DNA of 64,000 nt from Phytoseiulus persimilis (taxonomy: Eukaryota; Arthropoda; Arachnida; Mesostigmata; Phytoseiidae). This document shows positions 52,826-63,957 of this stretch, piece after piece; position 1 is the stretch's first letter, and every line of letters begins with the position of its first letter. A model generated the notes under the pieces. That model was given only the letters and a program-made list of their open reading frames with translations, searched no databases and was not told where the DNA came from. A program made the translations under genes and the position numbers. Where the stretch lies: the NCBI GenBank assembly GCA_037576195.1, contig CM075101.1:3038001-3102000 (forward strand), read 5' to 3'.

Positions 52826-54946
52826 TTGATCATTGGGTCAACGCCGATTGAGGATGACGGAACTTGTAAAGTGCTGCTCGGCATCCTCGATCGGGATTGT
52901 GGGGTTCGCCGGACGATTCGAGTGGAAGCAGCTCCAATGGGAGAGTGCGCCAAATCCGTTACGCCTATTGCGCGCGCTACCCCGTTTGAACCCGTCCGGA
53001 AGACGTTTGAACATACCGAGGAAAAACTTGATCGATTCTCTGAGGCTTTTGATGTCAATATGTTTCGTTCTCGAGTGGGAGAGCAAATGGTTAGATGTGC
53101 TGGTGCGAGATTCGGAGAATACGTTTGGTGCGACGAGCGAGGTGAATATCGAGTGGATGCGGACTCCGGCGAGTCAACGTATTTTTTCCATCAAGTTTCA
53201 CTGAAGGTCGACGGTAACTTGACAGTTCGTTGCAAGGACTGGAGAAGGTGAGTCCTTGTTCCCACGACGATTAGCGGAAGCTCCCCGTGAAAATTCAGCA
53301 TGATATCCTCCAGTGTCGAGTACAAGTCGCAAGAATATTGTCGAATCACAGGAAGCGTCCTTTAAGAGTTCTGAATTGTCCCTACAGAACGTGTCCGGTG
53401 AAAGCAAAACTCACGAACGATGGTGTGATAATCTGGTTGAAAGAGCGTCACAATCACCTCGCGGAACTCAGTGGCCTCGGCCGAGCCTACTACGAATGCA
53501 GGGCTGAGTGGATCAGGGACATTCGGGAACATCCACGGGAACCAACCAGGGAATCGATACTGAAGGCTCGGAGGAAGTGAGTGAACACGAAGTCACTACC
53601 TTTCCACATGAAACCTCAAAGCTGCATCTTGCTGCTCTCTCTCTTGAAGCCCGGAAAAAGTTTCGCCAACCTCTTGAACGAAGCTCATTCACACCCTCTG
53701 TCCAAACTTTTCCAGACTCTCTACAGACGAGGCCCGCACAGTCGTTCCGCAGAAACACGCTCGCACGGCTCGATGGCAAGCCGCTTCTGTCAGACCCACC
53801 AAAGTGCGCGACCTCGGAGCTCTGCATGTCAGAATGAATGGCGATCCCATTCCTGGCTACACGATTTCTCAAGTCGGCGAGCGACTCCTCAGTTTCCATT
53901 TCCCGAAATCCGGGACGCTCATCTTGACCACAAAGCATCAGTTAGATCTCGTCAAAAACGCTCAAATGCTGCATGCCGACGCAACATATCAGACGACGCC
54001 CCGTCGACTCTGCAAGCAGATCTTCTCGGTCCATGGGAATTTCGAAGGCCATGTAAGCACTAAATCGTCGTAAGTCATTGCTGAGATTGCGCAATCATAT
54101 GAGGCACACGGAGTTGAGTTCTCACCGGAATGGTGTAATTGATTCCAGGTTGAACTGATTCTCTGTGCACTCATGGAGAAGTGCGATTGCGACTCATACC
54201 GAGAGGTTTTCCGATTCCTGAAGCGCGAAACGCGCAATGACATCCTCTCAGCGTACATGGGGGATTTTGATGCCGCCATGAGGCGTGCTGTCCTCGACGA
54301 ATTTCCACGAGCGAAAAGATATGGATGCCACTTCCATTATTCGCAGGCCCTTGTCCGCAAAGCTAGCAGTCCTCGCGTCGGGCTCGCGAAGGAGATCCGC
54401 ACGCCCACTGATCCCCAATCCGAAGAAATTCTCAAGAGGTTCATCGGGTTCACGGCACTGCCGCTGCTTCCAGCACATGACATCCAACCAATGTTCATCG
54501 AGCTGCGAAATGAAGCACTTCGAGCCAGTCCAAAGGTCAGTAATCGAGGGATTTCGCATCGAAGATACTCCGTGATAATGACAGTGGCTTCAGAGCCATA
54601 AACGTGTCCTCGGACGGGATGGACCTTTGTCACTGAGTGTAGCAAGTGATATAATTTTCCACAGTTCCGTCGGCTCGTTGACTAAATCGAGAATTTCTGG
54701 CTGGGCTCCATCGGTGTCGCTGATTTGTCTGTCTTCGACGTTCCGAATGCTTGTAGAACAAACAATGCAGTGGAGTCGTGGCACGCAAAACTCAAGAAAG
54801 TAGTTGGGGCACATCCATCGACCTGGAAATTAGTGGGTGAGTTCACCTTACGCTTCGATTGGACAGGTTCTCCACATCACTCTCTGCCCTCGATAATGAT
54901 TTGGTGGCATTCGTTTGAAATTCCTAACTTTTTCCAGCCGCCTTGA
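52826..54946 (+). pseudogene. MULE-C transposase, multi-exon
   Basis: Plus-strand exons. Exon 1, 52826-53250, is the first half of the FLYWCH-like domain (YVWCDERGEYRV...LTVRCKDWR), with donor GTGAGT. Exon 2, from an ATTCAG acceptor near 53300 to about 53578, is its second half (CPVKAKLTNDGV...RHNHLAE), with donor GTGAGT. Exon 3, to about 54053, has the linker and first catalytic D (MLHADATYQTTP), with donor GTAAGC. Exon 4, from TTCCAG near 54148 to about 54537, has AYMGDFDAAMRRA and YGCHFHYSQAL, with donor GTCAGT. Exon 5, from CCACAG near 54665, has the third acidic residue (CRTNNAVESWHAKLKK). Exon 5 has an in-frame TAA near 54680, so this copy is probably dead. No Ulp1 domain follows. Confidence 0.78.
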
Positions 54947-55242
54947 ACGAGTTTTGTTGCGATTCTACGACGAACATCCACATCCGCGGAGACGGGATTG
55001 TCAACGTTGTTTCGAAACCGAATCGAATCACCAAAAAAAATTTCGGTGTTAACGAGCCCCTGATGCTACGGATCGCGCCCGCGTTCACCTTCTCTGATTC
55101 CCCGCTGACCTGGCGGCGAACGGCGGTGAACCGCCATTTTGAATCGTACCCTATTGCCGTTTCCCGACCCGTAGAGGGGTCTACGTCTTTTGTCCGAAAG
55201 TAAACAGGACGGATTCAGACGGATTCGAGGGAGAGGGCTTAT

Positions 55243-55510
55243 GGGTCTACGTCGGATGACCGTAGGACAAGATGGCGGCTCGAGACGAATCGAGGGAGAG
55301 GGGGAAAAGCAATGAGAGCTTCCTCGGGTATGTGTAAAACCTAACCTAACCTGACCCAATGCCATGCGCTTGGGTCGTGCGATCTGCTGAGAAACGGTCT
55401 TTTGACCCCCATACATTGAGGAAATGACCGTGCGCGGGTTGCATTTTCCTCCTCTCCCTCGAATTCGTCTGTAGCCGCCATGTTGTCCTACGGTCATCCG
55501 GCGCATTCCC
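55243..55510. mobile_element. MULE-type MITE
   Basis: 268 bases. Inverted ends share CGGATGACCGTAGGACAA(G/C)ATGGCGGCT (left 55252-55280, right 55473-55501), with GGG at both outer termini and shared GAGGGAGAGG inside. Related in sequence to the MULE-C terminal repeat. No coding capacity. It lies directly between MULE-C and the copia-2 fragment. Confidence 0.7.
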
Positions 55511-55676
55511 TCTACCAACACGTGTCTCGCCACCAACGTGGAGAGAGTGATCAGAAGCAGACGTCCACGCATCATCATCATTCAACGAAATCGGCGAAGC
55601 AGAGGAAGTCGTCTCCGTAATATCAACAGAAGCGTTCGTTTGTGCGGAGCTGTGTTCTTGAGCGGTTTCCCCAGAG
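55511..55676 (-). pseudogene. antisense gene C exon 2 of copia-2, middle fragment
   Basis: Aligns to copia-1 at about 7724-7890 on the same strand (CAACACGTGT...GAGAGAGTGATC..., then GAAGCGTTCGTTTGTGC). It ends at the MULE-D target site. This fragment and its neighbours prove that copia-2 was a single element before the MULE insertions. Confidence 0.9.
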
Positions 55677-56350
55677 GGTGCCTACTGCCTACCATTTGAT
55701 CCTTGTTTATCAAATGGATGAATTTTTATAGGGACATCCGGCCGCTGGTTTGGCGGCCGAGCGGGAGGCATCGTGCTAAGGTGCTGCTCAGGTGGCCCTC
55801 AGCGGTGCTGCCGAGACAGAATCCCGGTGAAGATATGAGTTATTGATTGAATAATTCAAAGTATTCCATCTGGAGCGACGGTATTCTTCTCTCTTCTCTC
55901 AGCATGAGATGCGCATTCGGTTTAACGTTCCAGAACTGAATTCACGGACGTGCTAGCGTGGAAGTACGCTTGGAACTGAGTATTGGAGCGGATAGCTTAT
56001 GAAGTTGAGATTGGAATCACGAGTCCTCAAATAATCTCCCCATTCCTTGTTTGTTGCTGCATCAAGTTACGAGTTTGGCCGTGCGGCGAGCGTGTGGACG
56101 ATCTGATGGGAATTAGATATATTTGTCAGTTCGAGGATTCATATCGGAGAGGATAGTAGGAATCCTACCCAGGCTTGCTGTTGAGATGGGAACTTATTTG
56201 AGAAAAACCGGCTCGGAATTGAATAAGGTAGGGCATCTTATCTGGAAACACGACGATCAATCTACGGCAAGTGTCTTTCTCATATTAGCTAGTTTTCCCA
56301 CAAACCGACTCTCATGTATTCGATTCCTCGTTGGGGAGCTCATTTCATGA
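55677..56350. repeat. MULE-D left terminal inverted repeat
   Basis: Matches the reverse complement of about 63240-63957. Best conserved are the outer 50 bases and a block at 56182-56340 (GAGATGGGAACTTATTTGAG... TGTATTCGATTCCTCGTT). Confidence 0.8.
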
Positions 56351-57601
56351 GTGAGCCGGGGAAATGGATGTACCGTGGAGGTAGGCACTCTCCGAAAGCT
56401 TGGAGGTGAAGATTGAAACGAGTCAAGGTGAGGAAACGCGCTACGTCTGACATGAAGGGAGCTGGCGAAAGATAAAAGACGGCGATGTGGAGTCTTCGGA
56501 CTCTTTGGAGCGGTACAAGGAGCTCCTCGGAAGGCTAGTCCTCGAGTGCGGTCGTAGATGCGCATCGGAAAGAATGGCGAGAGAGTCAGGACCACCCAAG
56601 TGGGACTCGTGGATGAAATTCACCTCGTCGAGGTGAAGCAGCGCGCCTTGCCGAAAGGAAATAGCATTCCTTAAACGGCGGGAGCTAAACGACGGAAGGC
56701 ACCGAATCAAGAGCAAACGCACTCTGACAAGCCGGGCTGAGGATCGAAGAGTTTCGAGTTGGACTTTAGACGGTTCAGATGCGATTCCAAGTAATGTGTT
56801 GGCTTCACTGTCCTCAGCAGGTACTCATTCGGTGATGGTAGAGCTGACGGGCGACCAATCAAACTAAAACAGTGGCGAACCTCGGGGGAGGGAGCCGGTG
56901 GTGTGCTCCGCCCCGGGCATTACAACTACAGGGGCCCCTGTCGCTCTGATGTACCTTTGGGAGATACGCGCCCATGCTAGAGGAGCGTTTGGTATAAAAT
57001 TCCAAATTCCATGAAAAGTTGACGCTTAGCCCATGCATTCAGTGAGATAATCTGTCTGCTGACGGATGCGTTCCGTGATAGTTGTGGAGAAAACGAGCTT
57101 CCGAAATCACTTCTGCGCTCTCGAAGAGCTCCAGTCGTCTTTATTGAGCCTGGATGGAGAAGCTCGAGTGCTACTCTCTCTTCCTCGCGAACCCGTGGTC
57201 TCATGGATGGTTTTTATTTCGCACTCGGGTGTGAAGCTGTGGTTGCTCATTGAGATTGCGATCTTCCAGTGGGAAGTGGGGGGTGGGTTTTGATTGGGAT
57301 GTTGCTCCGAGGAGTTGTAGCGATGCCACTTCCGAAAGTGGAAACAACTCCTCCTCAGAGCCTGCCTCTGGAAAAAAGAACCACTAGAGAACAGTTAGAT
57401 GAAGCGTGTACTGCGTGAATCAATGAAAATAGCTGGATAAAATTATTGATTATTTCAAGTAAGTTATTCTCAAACATCTTCACCCCGTGATGAATATAAC
57501 TCTCCATTTAGATGTGATCAGAGTTGACACCAGACATCCACAACGGCAGCGAAGCGGCATATGTGTGCTCATCCAGAGGGAGCCCAACGGTGAGTATCCA
57601 C
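56351..57601. other. 3' side of MULE-D, no gene recognised
   Basis: About 1.25 kb between the left TIR and the foldback element. Only short frames without domains. Confidence 0.4.
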
Positions 57602-58377
57602 GACCCCGAAAATTCGACCCCGAAAAGAATGATCCCGAAAAAACGACCCCGAAAACAGGGACCCCGAAATCCAGGACCCCGAAAACCTCCTCTCCCAACA
57701 GGGGAGTGCTTGAAGCCGTTCTAGCGGGACTGAACTTTCGTTTCGTTCGGGTGGCTCTCTCCCGCACAACTGGTCAAAATACATATAGATTGCAGGTTGA
57801 CGAGCTTCAGTGTTGGATTTTTCAGGATTGTGTGATTCCTATGGTCTATACAGAAAACTTGAATCTCAAATATCATTGAGACTCGATTCTCTGAGAGAAA
57901 ATCCCGATTGATCCCCTGCAGGAAGGAATTCAAGTGTTCTGCCACACGGACCCGAGGATTGATTCCGGGTATGAGCGGAGCATTTTCCTTCAAAACCTAA
58001 CAGCGCCGAGAGACGAGTAGAGATGGTAATTGAATTCACTCTGTCTTTGGCATTGATCTAGAGCAATCGCTTGCGGTTGAAACATCGTTGAGAGAGTCGA
58101 AAGTGGCTCTCCAATGAGACCCAGTGTTATCTGACACTCTACCGACCTCCGTCATCACTCATGTGGAGGAATCCATCTATTTCAACTTGGACGGAGTGAG
58201 AGAGCAGGCTAGCAAAACAAAGCAACAGCTCTATCTCGCTAGGGCAGCGTTGACCGCTTCGATTTTGGGAGAGGGTGTTTTCGGGGACCTGGGTTTCGGG
58301 TTCTTTGATTTCGGGGTCGTTTGTTTCGGGATCATCGTTTTCGGGGTCATGTGTTTCGGGGTCGAATTTTCGGGGTC
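57602..58377. repeat. foldback element with GACCCCGAAAA repeats
   Basis: Arms at about 57602-57790 and 58190-58377 are inverted copies. Each starts with six or so direct repeats of GACCCCGAAA(A) spaced 10-20 bases apart, followed by CCTCTCCC...AGCG(A/G)GA. It falls at the 3' end of the MULE-D transposase frame and supplies its last 40 codons as a Pro/Lys/Thr repeat. No target duplication found. Confidence 0.65.
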
Positions 58378-60896
58378 CCGGACCATAACCAGCCCAACTG
58401 GATGATCATCCTCTTGGCCTAGCCCAATACTGGCTAGCCAATCTTCGTTGCCGGGGTCTGTGAGCTCCTTAACCTGGTCGACTGCATGCAAGCCATGGCG
58501 CCGAGAAGCGGCGCCTCCAACTTTGTATTTCGCCATACCAATGAATTCGAGAGGGGAAATGTCCCTGTTCTCGAGTTGTTGCCAATACGTGTTTAATGAA
58601 GCTTTGTTGGCCACAGTGGCTCGACTAGGTTTGGAGCGTAAGTGTCTGTTTGGCTCCTTCGTGTGGATTTCATATTCCGTGACTTCGTCCTCGAACATGT
58701 CTACGATGACCGAGATCAGTTTCCAGACTGGAGGATGCGTACCTTTGAGCCTAGCATTGTTGGATTCCACATCATTATTTGTACGGCACTGCACTCTGTG
58801 CAAACAAATTCCATCTGGTCTGATATGTTCAATCCATTGGGAACGGACGTAGTCCACGAAGGGCCGAAATTTTTGGTTAACATTCAGTGCTTGCAAAGAA
58901 ATGACTTCAAAAGCAAACCTGATGTTGTCAACAGGGAGCAGGGGAAGGGCAGTAAACGCCAAAAACTTCTCGAGTACTTCTCCTGAGTGCAGAATCTCCC
59001 GCGACATGCCGACCTCCGGGCTTCTCAGTTTGTGGAGCAAACGCTGAGAGTAATGGATCAGGCATCCGTAAATGTGCGCGTCTGGGAACTCCGACCGAAC
59101 AGCGGCGCGCATCGCTGGGTCCCAGTCTCCCATGTATGAAGGAACGCGCAGTCCCGGAGAAACTTCTTTCAAGCACCGGAACACCCATCTATAGGCCTCG
59201 GAGTCGGCTGAATTCATCAACGCGCAAGCCACCATCGCCGTGTGACCAACCCCGTCATTCCAATGGCCATGTATTGTGAATAGGCATCGCAAGGAACCGC
59301 AAATTTTCGGAACCGCGGTTCTCGGTTCTCTGAGAACCGCAAGTAAGAACCGCGGTCCCAGAACCGCAAGTGAGAACCGCGAAGAACCACGGCCAACGGC
59401 CGAAATGATGAGGGCTCGCTCAGAATTTGTCGCTCGATCCGTCGATGATGAGTCACGAAATGGCAGTGGACTGTTTTCGTTCAATCCATGCTGTGTCCTC
59501 GAATGTTTGCTCAAAGCGCTCGTCGATCTTTCTGTCTTTAATTCCTGAGTTTCGAGACACGAAAACAATTACTTACTGGGTTTGGAACTCCGAACGCAAA
59601 TGCAGCTACGGTCAGAGCTATATTTTTCGTTGCCCCCAGCTGCTGGGAGTCAGTTCTCTGGAGCATCCTATCGTGCGAAAACGTGTGAAATGTCTCGAAC
59701 ATTCTAGCTCCATTTAAATGCCCACGCTGGAACAGACTGTGCATTTGGCTTGTACGCCACGTTTCAAAAACCATTTCCAGCACCAAATTTTTGAGTGCAC
59801 CGTTTTAGCGAAACCACTCATCGTTGCGTCCCGTAGAGTGGAAAAGATTCCTCGTGATAGAGGACGGGATTCTCTCGGACAGAACCGGATCACAAAAGCG
59901 AGCTCAGAGAGATATTTTTTACGATTCGTGCAACGATCCGCACCATGCGACTTGTGCAGCGCGACGGCGCGACGTGAGACGAAGCAGAGAGCATGGTGAT
60001 TTTAAAAATTCGGCGCTCTCGTTCCTTCGAGGCATGGCCCTGGTGTGCAATGGAGTAGCATCGCCATCCTGGCAAGCTCCTCAGGGAGTATGTGTCGGCC
60101 TGGCGGTGGCTTCAAATGATACTTCTGAACTTTCACTGAAGTTTCGGCTCTCATTCTACCATTCGAACTGAGCTCTACCAAGGCAGGGCACGGTGAAGGT
60201 CTCGGCTCGCTGATATGGGCGCTAGATAAAAGCTTCTTCCGCGCGGCTTCTTGCGGTTCTGGAACCGCAAAATATTGCGGTTCCTCGCGGTTCCAGAACC
60301 GCAGAATTTTGCGGTTCCTTGCGGTTCCGGAACCGCGGTTCGGAACCGCTGCGATGCCTAATTGTGAATAACTGGGTGCATAGTCCACGGGGAATAACCT
60401 TATAAGTTGCATCGGCCTGCAACATGTCTGCTGATTCCAGCAGCCGCAGAGCACTTGAAGTTGTGAGCACAACAATTTCGTACCGGGCGCTATAGAAGCT
60501 CAGCAGAGGTTCTCCCTTATTGTTGCGTGTGTAGCCTTCAAAAGCGTTGGCATTGATTGCCATGTGCAGTTCTTGCAAGGTTGACACATTTGAAGGCCTC
60601 ACCGCGGCGGCCGCGCGTCGGGCGCTACACAGCTCACTGGCAAGCACGACTTCGACTGCAGCCTCAGAAGTCATCCTACGTCGATGTCGAAGAATGGCGT
60701 CCCTGGGACGCCCCTGAGGATTGGCTTGCAAGTCGTTTAGCCAGTTTTCCCTGGCAGTTCGCCGTTCCAAGCCATGACCATGTGATTCCGGCAGGTGGCT
60801 GTGAATGCCTCTGACCAGAACGATTGCGCCAGAAGGGCGAATCGTGGCTCTGACGGGACAACGAACGCCAACGGTGCGGTAACACTGGCATCTCAA
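58231..60896 (-). pseudogene. MULE-D transposase, split by a hAT-like insertion
   Basis: Minus strand. 60896-60361 has the second half of the FLYWCH-like domain (RCPVRATIRPSG...GIHSHLPES) and the first catalytic D (MLQADATYKVIPRGL). The hAT-like element 59281-60360 then interrupts LFTI. 59280-58231 resumes with IHGHWNDGVGH, AYRW, SYMGDWDPAMRAAV, IYGCLIHYSQRL and the third acidic residue (CRTNNDVESNN). Here the region after the first D is one continuous exon, whereas MULE-A, B and C have an intron there. The C-terminus runs into the foldback repeat (PENSTPKHMTPK). Apart from the insertion the frame is intact, so the copy was recently functional. The first FLYWCH half is at 62041-62262. Confidence 0.85.
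59281..60360. mobile_element. hAT-like non-autonomous element with GGAACCGC subterminal repeats
   Basis: 1080 bases with ends TAGGCATCGCA...TGCGATGCCTA and the 8-bp target duplication ATTGTGAA (59273-59280, 60361-60368). Both ends are packed with copies of GGAACCGC/GCGGTTCC in both orientations over about 120 bases, as expected for transposase-binding subterminal repeats. No transposase inside. The terminal TAG and 8-bp duplication favour hAT. Confidence 0.88.
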
Positions 60897-61009
60897 ATAG
60901 AGAAGTGCTCCGTCGCCGCTTTGACCCTTTTTATTGAAAACTAGCCGGCCTTCGGCCGACTACGCTGGCCGACCCGTCCCTTGCTTCGGGAGTCTACTGC
61001 TGACAGACT

Positions 61010-61770
61010 TGGAGAAGTATGTTCAGATTGGTCCCGGTATCACTCCTCCAAACTCGGAAAGTAATGGTCAGATTGGAGACGGAATCACCTCTCCAGGTTT
61101 TGGAAAGTACGGTCAGATTCGTCTAGGAAGCACCCCTCCGGACTCAGAAAAGTATTGTCAGATTGGTCCTGGAATCACCCCCCCAGAGTAGGAGAGTAAC
61201 GGCCAGATCGGTCTCGTAATCACCCCTCCAGAGTTGGAAGCTAATGGCCAGATTGGTCTCGGAATCACCCCTCCAGAGTTGGAAACTAATGGCCAGATTG
61301 GTCTCGGAATCACCCCTCCAGAGTTGGAAAGTAATGGCCAGATTGGTCTCGGAATCACACCTCCAGAGTTGGAGACTAATGGCCAGATTGGTCTCGGAAT
61401 CACCCCTCCACAGCTGGAAACTAATGGCCAGATTGGTCTCGGAATCACCCCTCCAGAGTTGGAAAGTAATGGCCATATTGATACCGGAATCACCCCTCCA
61501 GAGTTGGAAACTAATGGTCAAATTGGCACCGGAATCACCCCTCCAGAGTTGGAAACTAATGGTCGGATTGGTCTCGGAATCACCCCTCCAAAGTTGGAAA
61601 GTAATGTCCAAATTGGTCTCGCAATCAGCCCTCCAGAGTTAGAAACTGAAGGCCAGATTGGTCTCGTAATCACCCCTCCAGAGTTGGAAACTAATGGCCA
61701 GATTGGTCTCGGAATCACCCCTCCAGAGTTGGGAAGTAATGGCCTTATTGGTCTCGAAATCACCCCTCCA
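61010..61770. repeat. 45-bp minisatellite, about 17 units, in MULE-D
   Basis: Unit ATTGGTCTCGGAATCACCCC plus TCCAGAGTTGGAAACTAATGGCCAG. The 45-base period keeps frame, so both strands are open over much of it (15-residue repeats such as QIGLGITPPELETNG on plus). Outer units are more diverged than inner ones. It lies between the two exons encoding the FLYWCH-like domain, so it is intronic on the minus strand. Confidence 0.93.
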
Positions 61771-62040
61771 GGAATTTTTATGATGGATTTTTATGATAGA
61801 TGTATAGGAGAGGAGGTGGGGAAGGATATCCGATGACGACGGGATGAGTCTGGCTGGCGTCATAACGGGGCGGTGCACCTCATCGTCAGATTTTGGATGC
61901 GGATGACAGTATGGAGGGGGTCAAAGTTGGGGTAAATCGCGAGGGGGGGAGGAGGGGAGGAGGAGGGGGGAGGGGTGGGTGGCCTATGTCCTTCCCGGAG
62001 AGCCGCCCTACATTATGCAGTTTGTTCCAAGTCGATCCGA
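61771..62040. other. G-rich low-complexity sequence
   Basis: Includes a GGGGAGGAGGGG-type purine run at about 61938-61977. No gene. Confidence 0.5.
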
Positions 62041-62262
62041 TCAATACCAGAGGAGCCTATTGAGGACAAACAAACAAACAAACAGACCCTGGATTTTTAT
62101 GTATATAGAAAAAGTTGAAATACCCTCCTCCCCGTTGCTGTTGTAGCGCCCCCTCTGATCACACCACACCCGCGATTTAAAGTGGCTGCCAGGACACTCG
62201 ATAAAAAATTCTCCTGTGCGATCCATCTTCAGCGAGGTGATAAAATCAACTGGAACCCCCAA
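62041..62262 (-). pseudogene. MULE-D first FLYWCH-like exon
   Basis: MDRTGEFFIECPGS...SRVWCDQRGRY on the minus strand matches the MULE-B exon at 49710-49462 (MDRSGDFLVLVEG...KLWCDLEGCY) and the MULE-A exon at 13217. Homology fades after STFSIY, so the 3' part of the exon is lost or diverged. Confidence 0.6.
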
Positions 62263-63239
62263 GAACTCAGTGAAGGTTTAGAGAAGAACTTACTTTGTTG
62301 ATGCCAATTTTTCACGATAAGAGAAGGATTCAATAACGCGTACAAGAAGAGAAGTCGAAGGAACAGAGGCGAGGAAAAGATTGAGGGATAGAAGAACGAG
62401 ACCGCTCAGAAATTCAGAGACCGAGGAAAAGAGCCTTCTCGAAAATTCCTCCAGTAAGGACCTTGGGCCATTTTTCGAACCTCCGAGGTAGGGGACCGTG
62501 ACCGCTCAAAATGTCCTCTACTTGGGAACTGGCTCTCTTACAACTACCTCAAACGAGAAACTGGCGCAGAACGCACTTGCACGAGGGAAAAGTCAGATTT
62601 ACCTTTCGATGATGCACCCAACGTAACGCGACAGCCAGAAATGATTCCAGCAGTCCAAGAAAAGCGCGCAAATCCGAGACCGTTGGCGCCACCTTCGCAT
62701 TTTAAAGTTGGAGACGGGGGAACGACGCGTGCGCAACCGTTCCTCATCGCGTCGGAGTACGGCTCCCGTCTGCCTTCCACTGTTTGCTTCGTTCGTGTTT
62801 GACGCAACGCGTTTCCTGTTCTCGATCAGCTTCGATATCACCCGTGAAAGCTTCGTGAGGATTCTCACCATCCTCTCGAGCATGAATCCGCGAACTGAGG
62901 AACAGATCTCACGCCCATCAGATCGTCCAAGTGCTAAGCGCTCGCCTGAGCTTATGACAGGAAAACAACCCGGAATAGGGAGGCCATATTCCTTCAATCT
63001 TCCCTATTCAATTTCAAACTTGTTTTCTACAGCAAGTTTCCATCTCGACGACAAACTTCGGGAGAATGCTCTTTATCCTCTGCATGATTAATCCGCAAAC
63101 TGGGAGCTGGGACTTCACAGAATCCACAGAGATGTCGCTTATCTTCCGCCAACTTTTTTTCACATCAGACGCCGCGCGTTTTCTCACCCTGATGAGCTTC
63201 GATTTTCATCTCGGGGCTTCCGGAGGGCGCATACTCCCT
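62263..63239. other. 5' region of MULE-D with sub-TIR repeats
   Basis: No gene. A block at about 62810-62960 (GATATCACCCGTGAAAGC...GATCGTCCAAGTGCTAAGCGC) is a diverged direct repeat of 63430-63550, suggesting that the long right TIR was built from internal duplications. Confidence 0.4.
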
Positions 63240-63957
63240 CAGTACTTCCATTGCGCCAACCCGCCCGCAAAACAAGCTCCCGAACGAGGAATCGAATACA
63301 TACGAGTACGAATACATGTCAGTTCTTCGGATTTTGGGCAAATACAAAAATATACCTCCGTAGATTGATCGTCGTCACTCCGGATTGGATGCTCTGCCTC
63401 ATTCAATATCGAAGCTGTTTTTCTCAAACAAGTCCCCATCTCAACAGCAAGCCTCTGTGTGATTCCTGCTATCCTCTCCTGAATGAACCTCGAACTGATA
63501 GAAATATCTCTTCCCCTTCAGAGGGTCCGAATGCTCGGCGCACGGCCGAACCTGTGACTCGATACAGCAACAAACATTGGATGAGGACTCATCATCCCAG
63601 TCTGGAATTCATACCCTGCCCACCCAAATACTCAATTTACAAGCGCACTCCCATTTCGAGAAGGCGATTTCCGACAACGAATCGAATACATTTGCGTCAG
63701 TCCTCAGGGAAAAAGAGGAGCACGAGAAGGATACCTGCAGCTCATTGTTCGTCGTCATTTCAGACTCGATTATCCGCCCAATTCAATTACATCTTCTGTC
63801 GTCAACAAGCTGTGATCTCGACAGCTCGGCGCAGTCGGCTTTCGATACAGCACCCTTCGTAGTGCCGGGTGCCGGCCAATTCGCCGCTCCTTGAGCGGGC
63901 AGATGTCCCTTTAAAAATGCATCCATTTGATAAACAAGGATCAAATGATCGGGTCCC
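63240..63957. repeat. MULE-D right terminal inverted repeat
   Basis: Reverse complement of 55677-56350, imperfect. The outer end is ...AAGGATCAAATGATCGGGTCCC. Confidence 0.8.

Larger units (their letters stand above)
50171..55238. mobile_element. MULE-C: Mutator-like element with ~100-bp TIRs
   Basis: Inverted repeats at about 50171-50266 and 55125-55238 share GCCCTCTCCCTCGAATCCGT, then GACGTAGACCC, then GGGTACGATTCAAAATGGCG and more, with an indel. The 5.07-kb element holds a plus-strand transposase at 52826-54946. Exact ends and target duplication are not clear because neighbouring MULE-derived sequence abuts on the right. Confidence 0.75.
43587..55510. mobile_element. composite MULE block inserted in copia-2 gene C
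   Basis: Starts GGGTCCGTATC and ends GCGCATTCCC, flanked by imperfect copies of the target (CTCTACAA on the left, TCTACCAA on the right). It contains MULE-B, MULE-C (50171-55238) and a MITE (55243-55510). The two outer ends do not match each other well, so this is probably several insertions rather than one element. Confidence 0.6.
55677..63957. mobile_element. MULE-D: 8.3-kb Mutator-like element with long TIRs
   Basis: Bounded by the exact 8-bp target duplication TCCCCAGA (55669-55676, 63958-63965) inside copia-2 gene C. Ends start GGG and share ATTTGATCCTTGTTTATC and following bases. Imperfect inverted repeats extend about 700 bases inward (55677-56350 against 63240-63957). It contains a minus-strand transposase gene, a minisatellite in its intron, a hAT-like insertion and a foldback element. 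The 8-bp duplication and transposase fit the MULE superfamily. Confidence 0.92.

Noticed and set aside
61010..61770. Regular repeats that could suggest a CRISPR array
   Set aside because: Head-to-tail 45-bp units without unique spacers in a eukaryotic transposon. It is a minisatellite.
61234..61836. 200-codon plus-strand frame and the matching minus-strand frames over the minisatellite
   Set aside because: Openness follows from a 45-base period without stops; no start context, domain or non-repeat part supports a protein.
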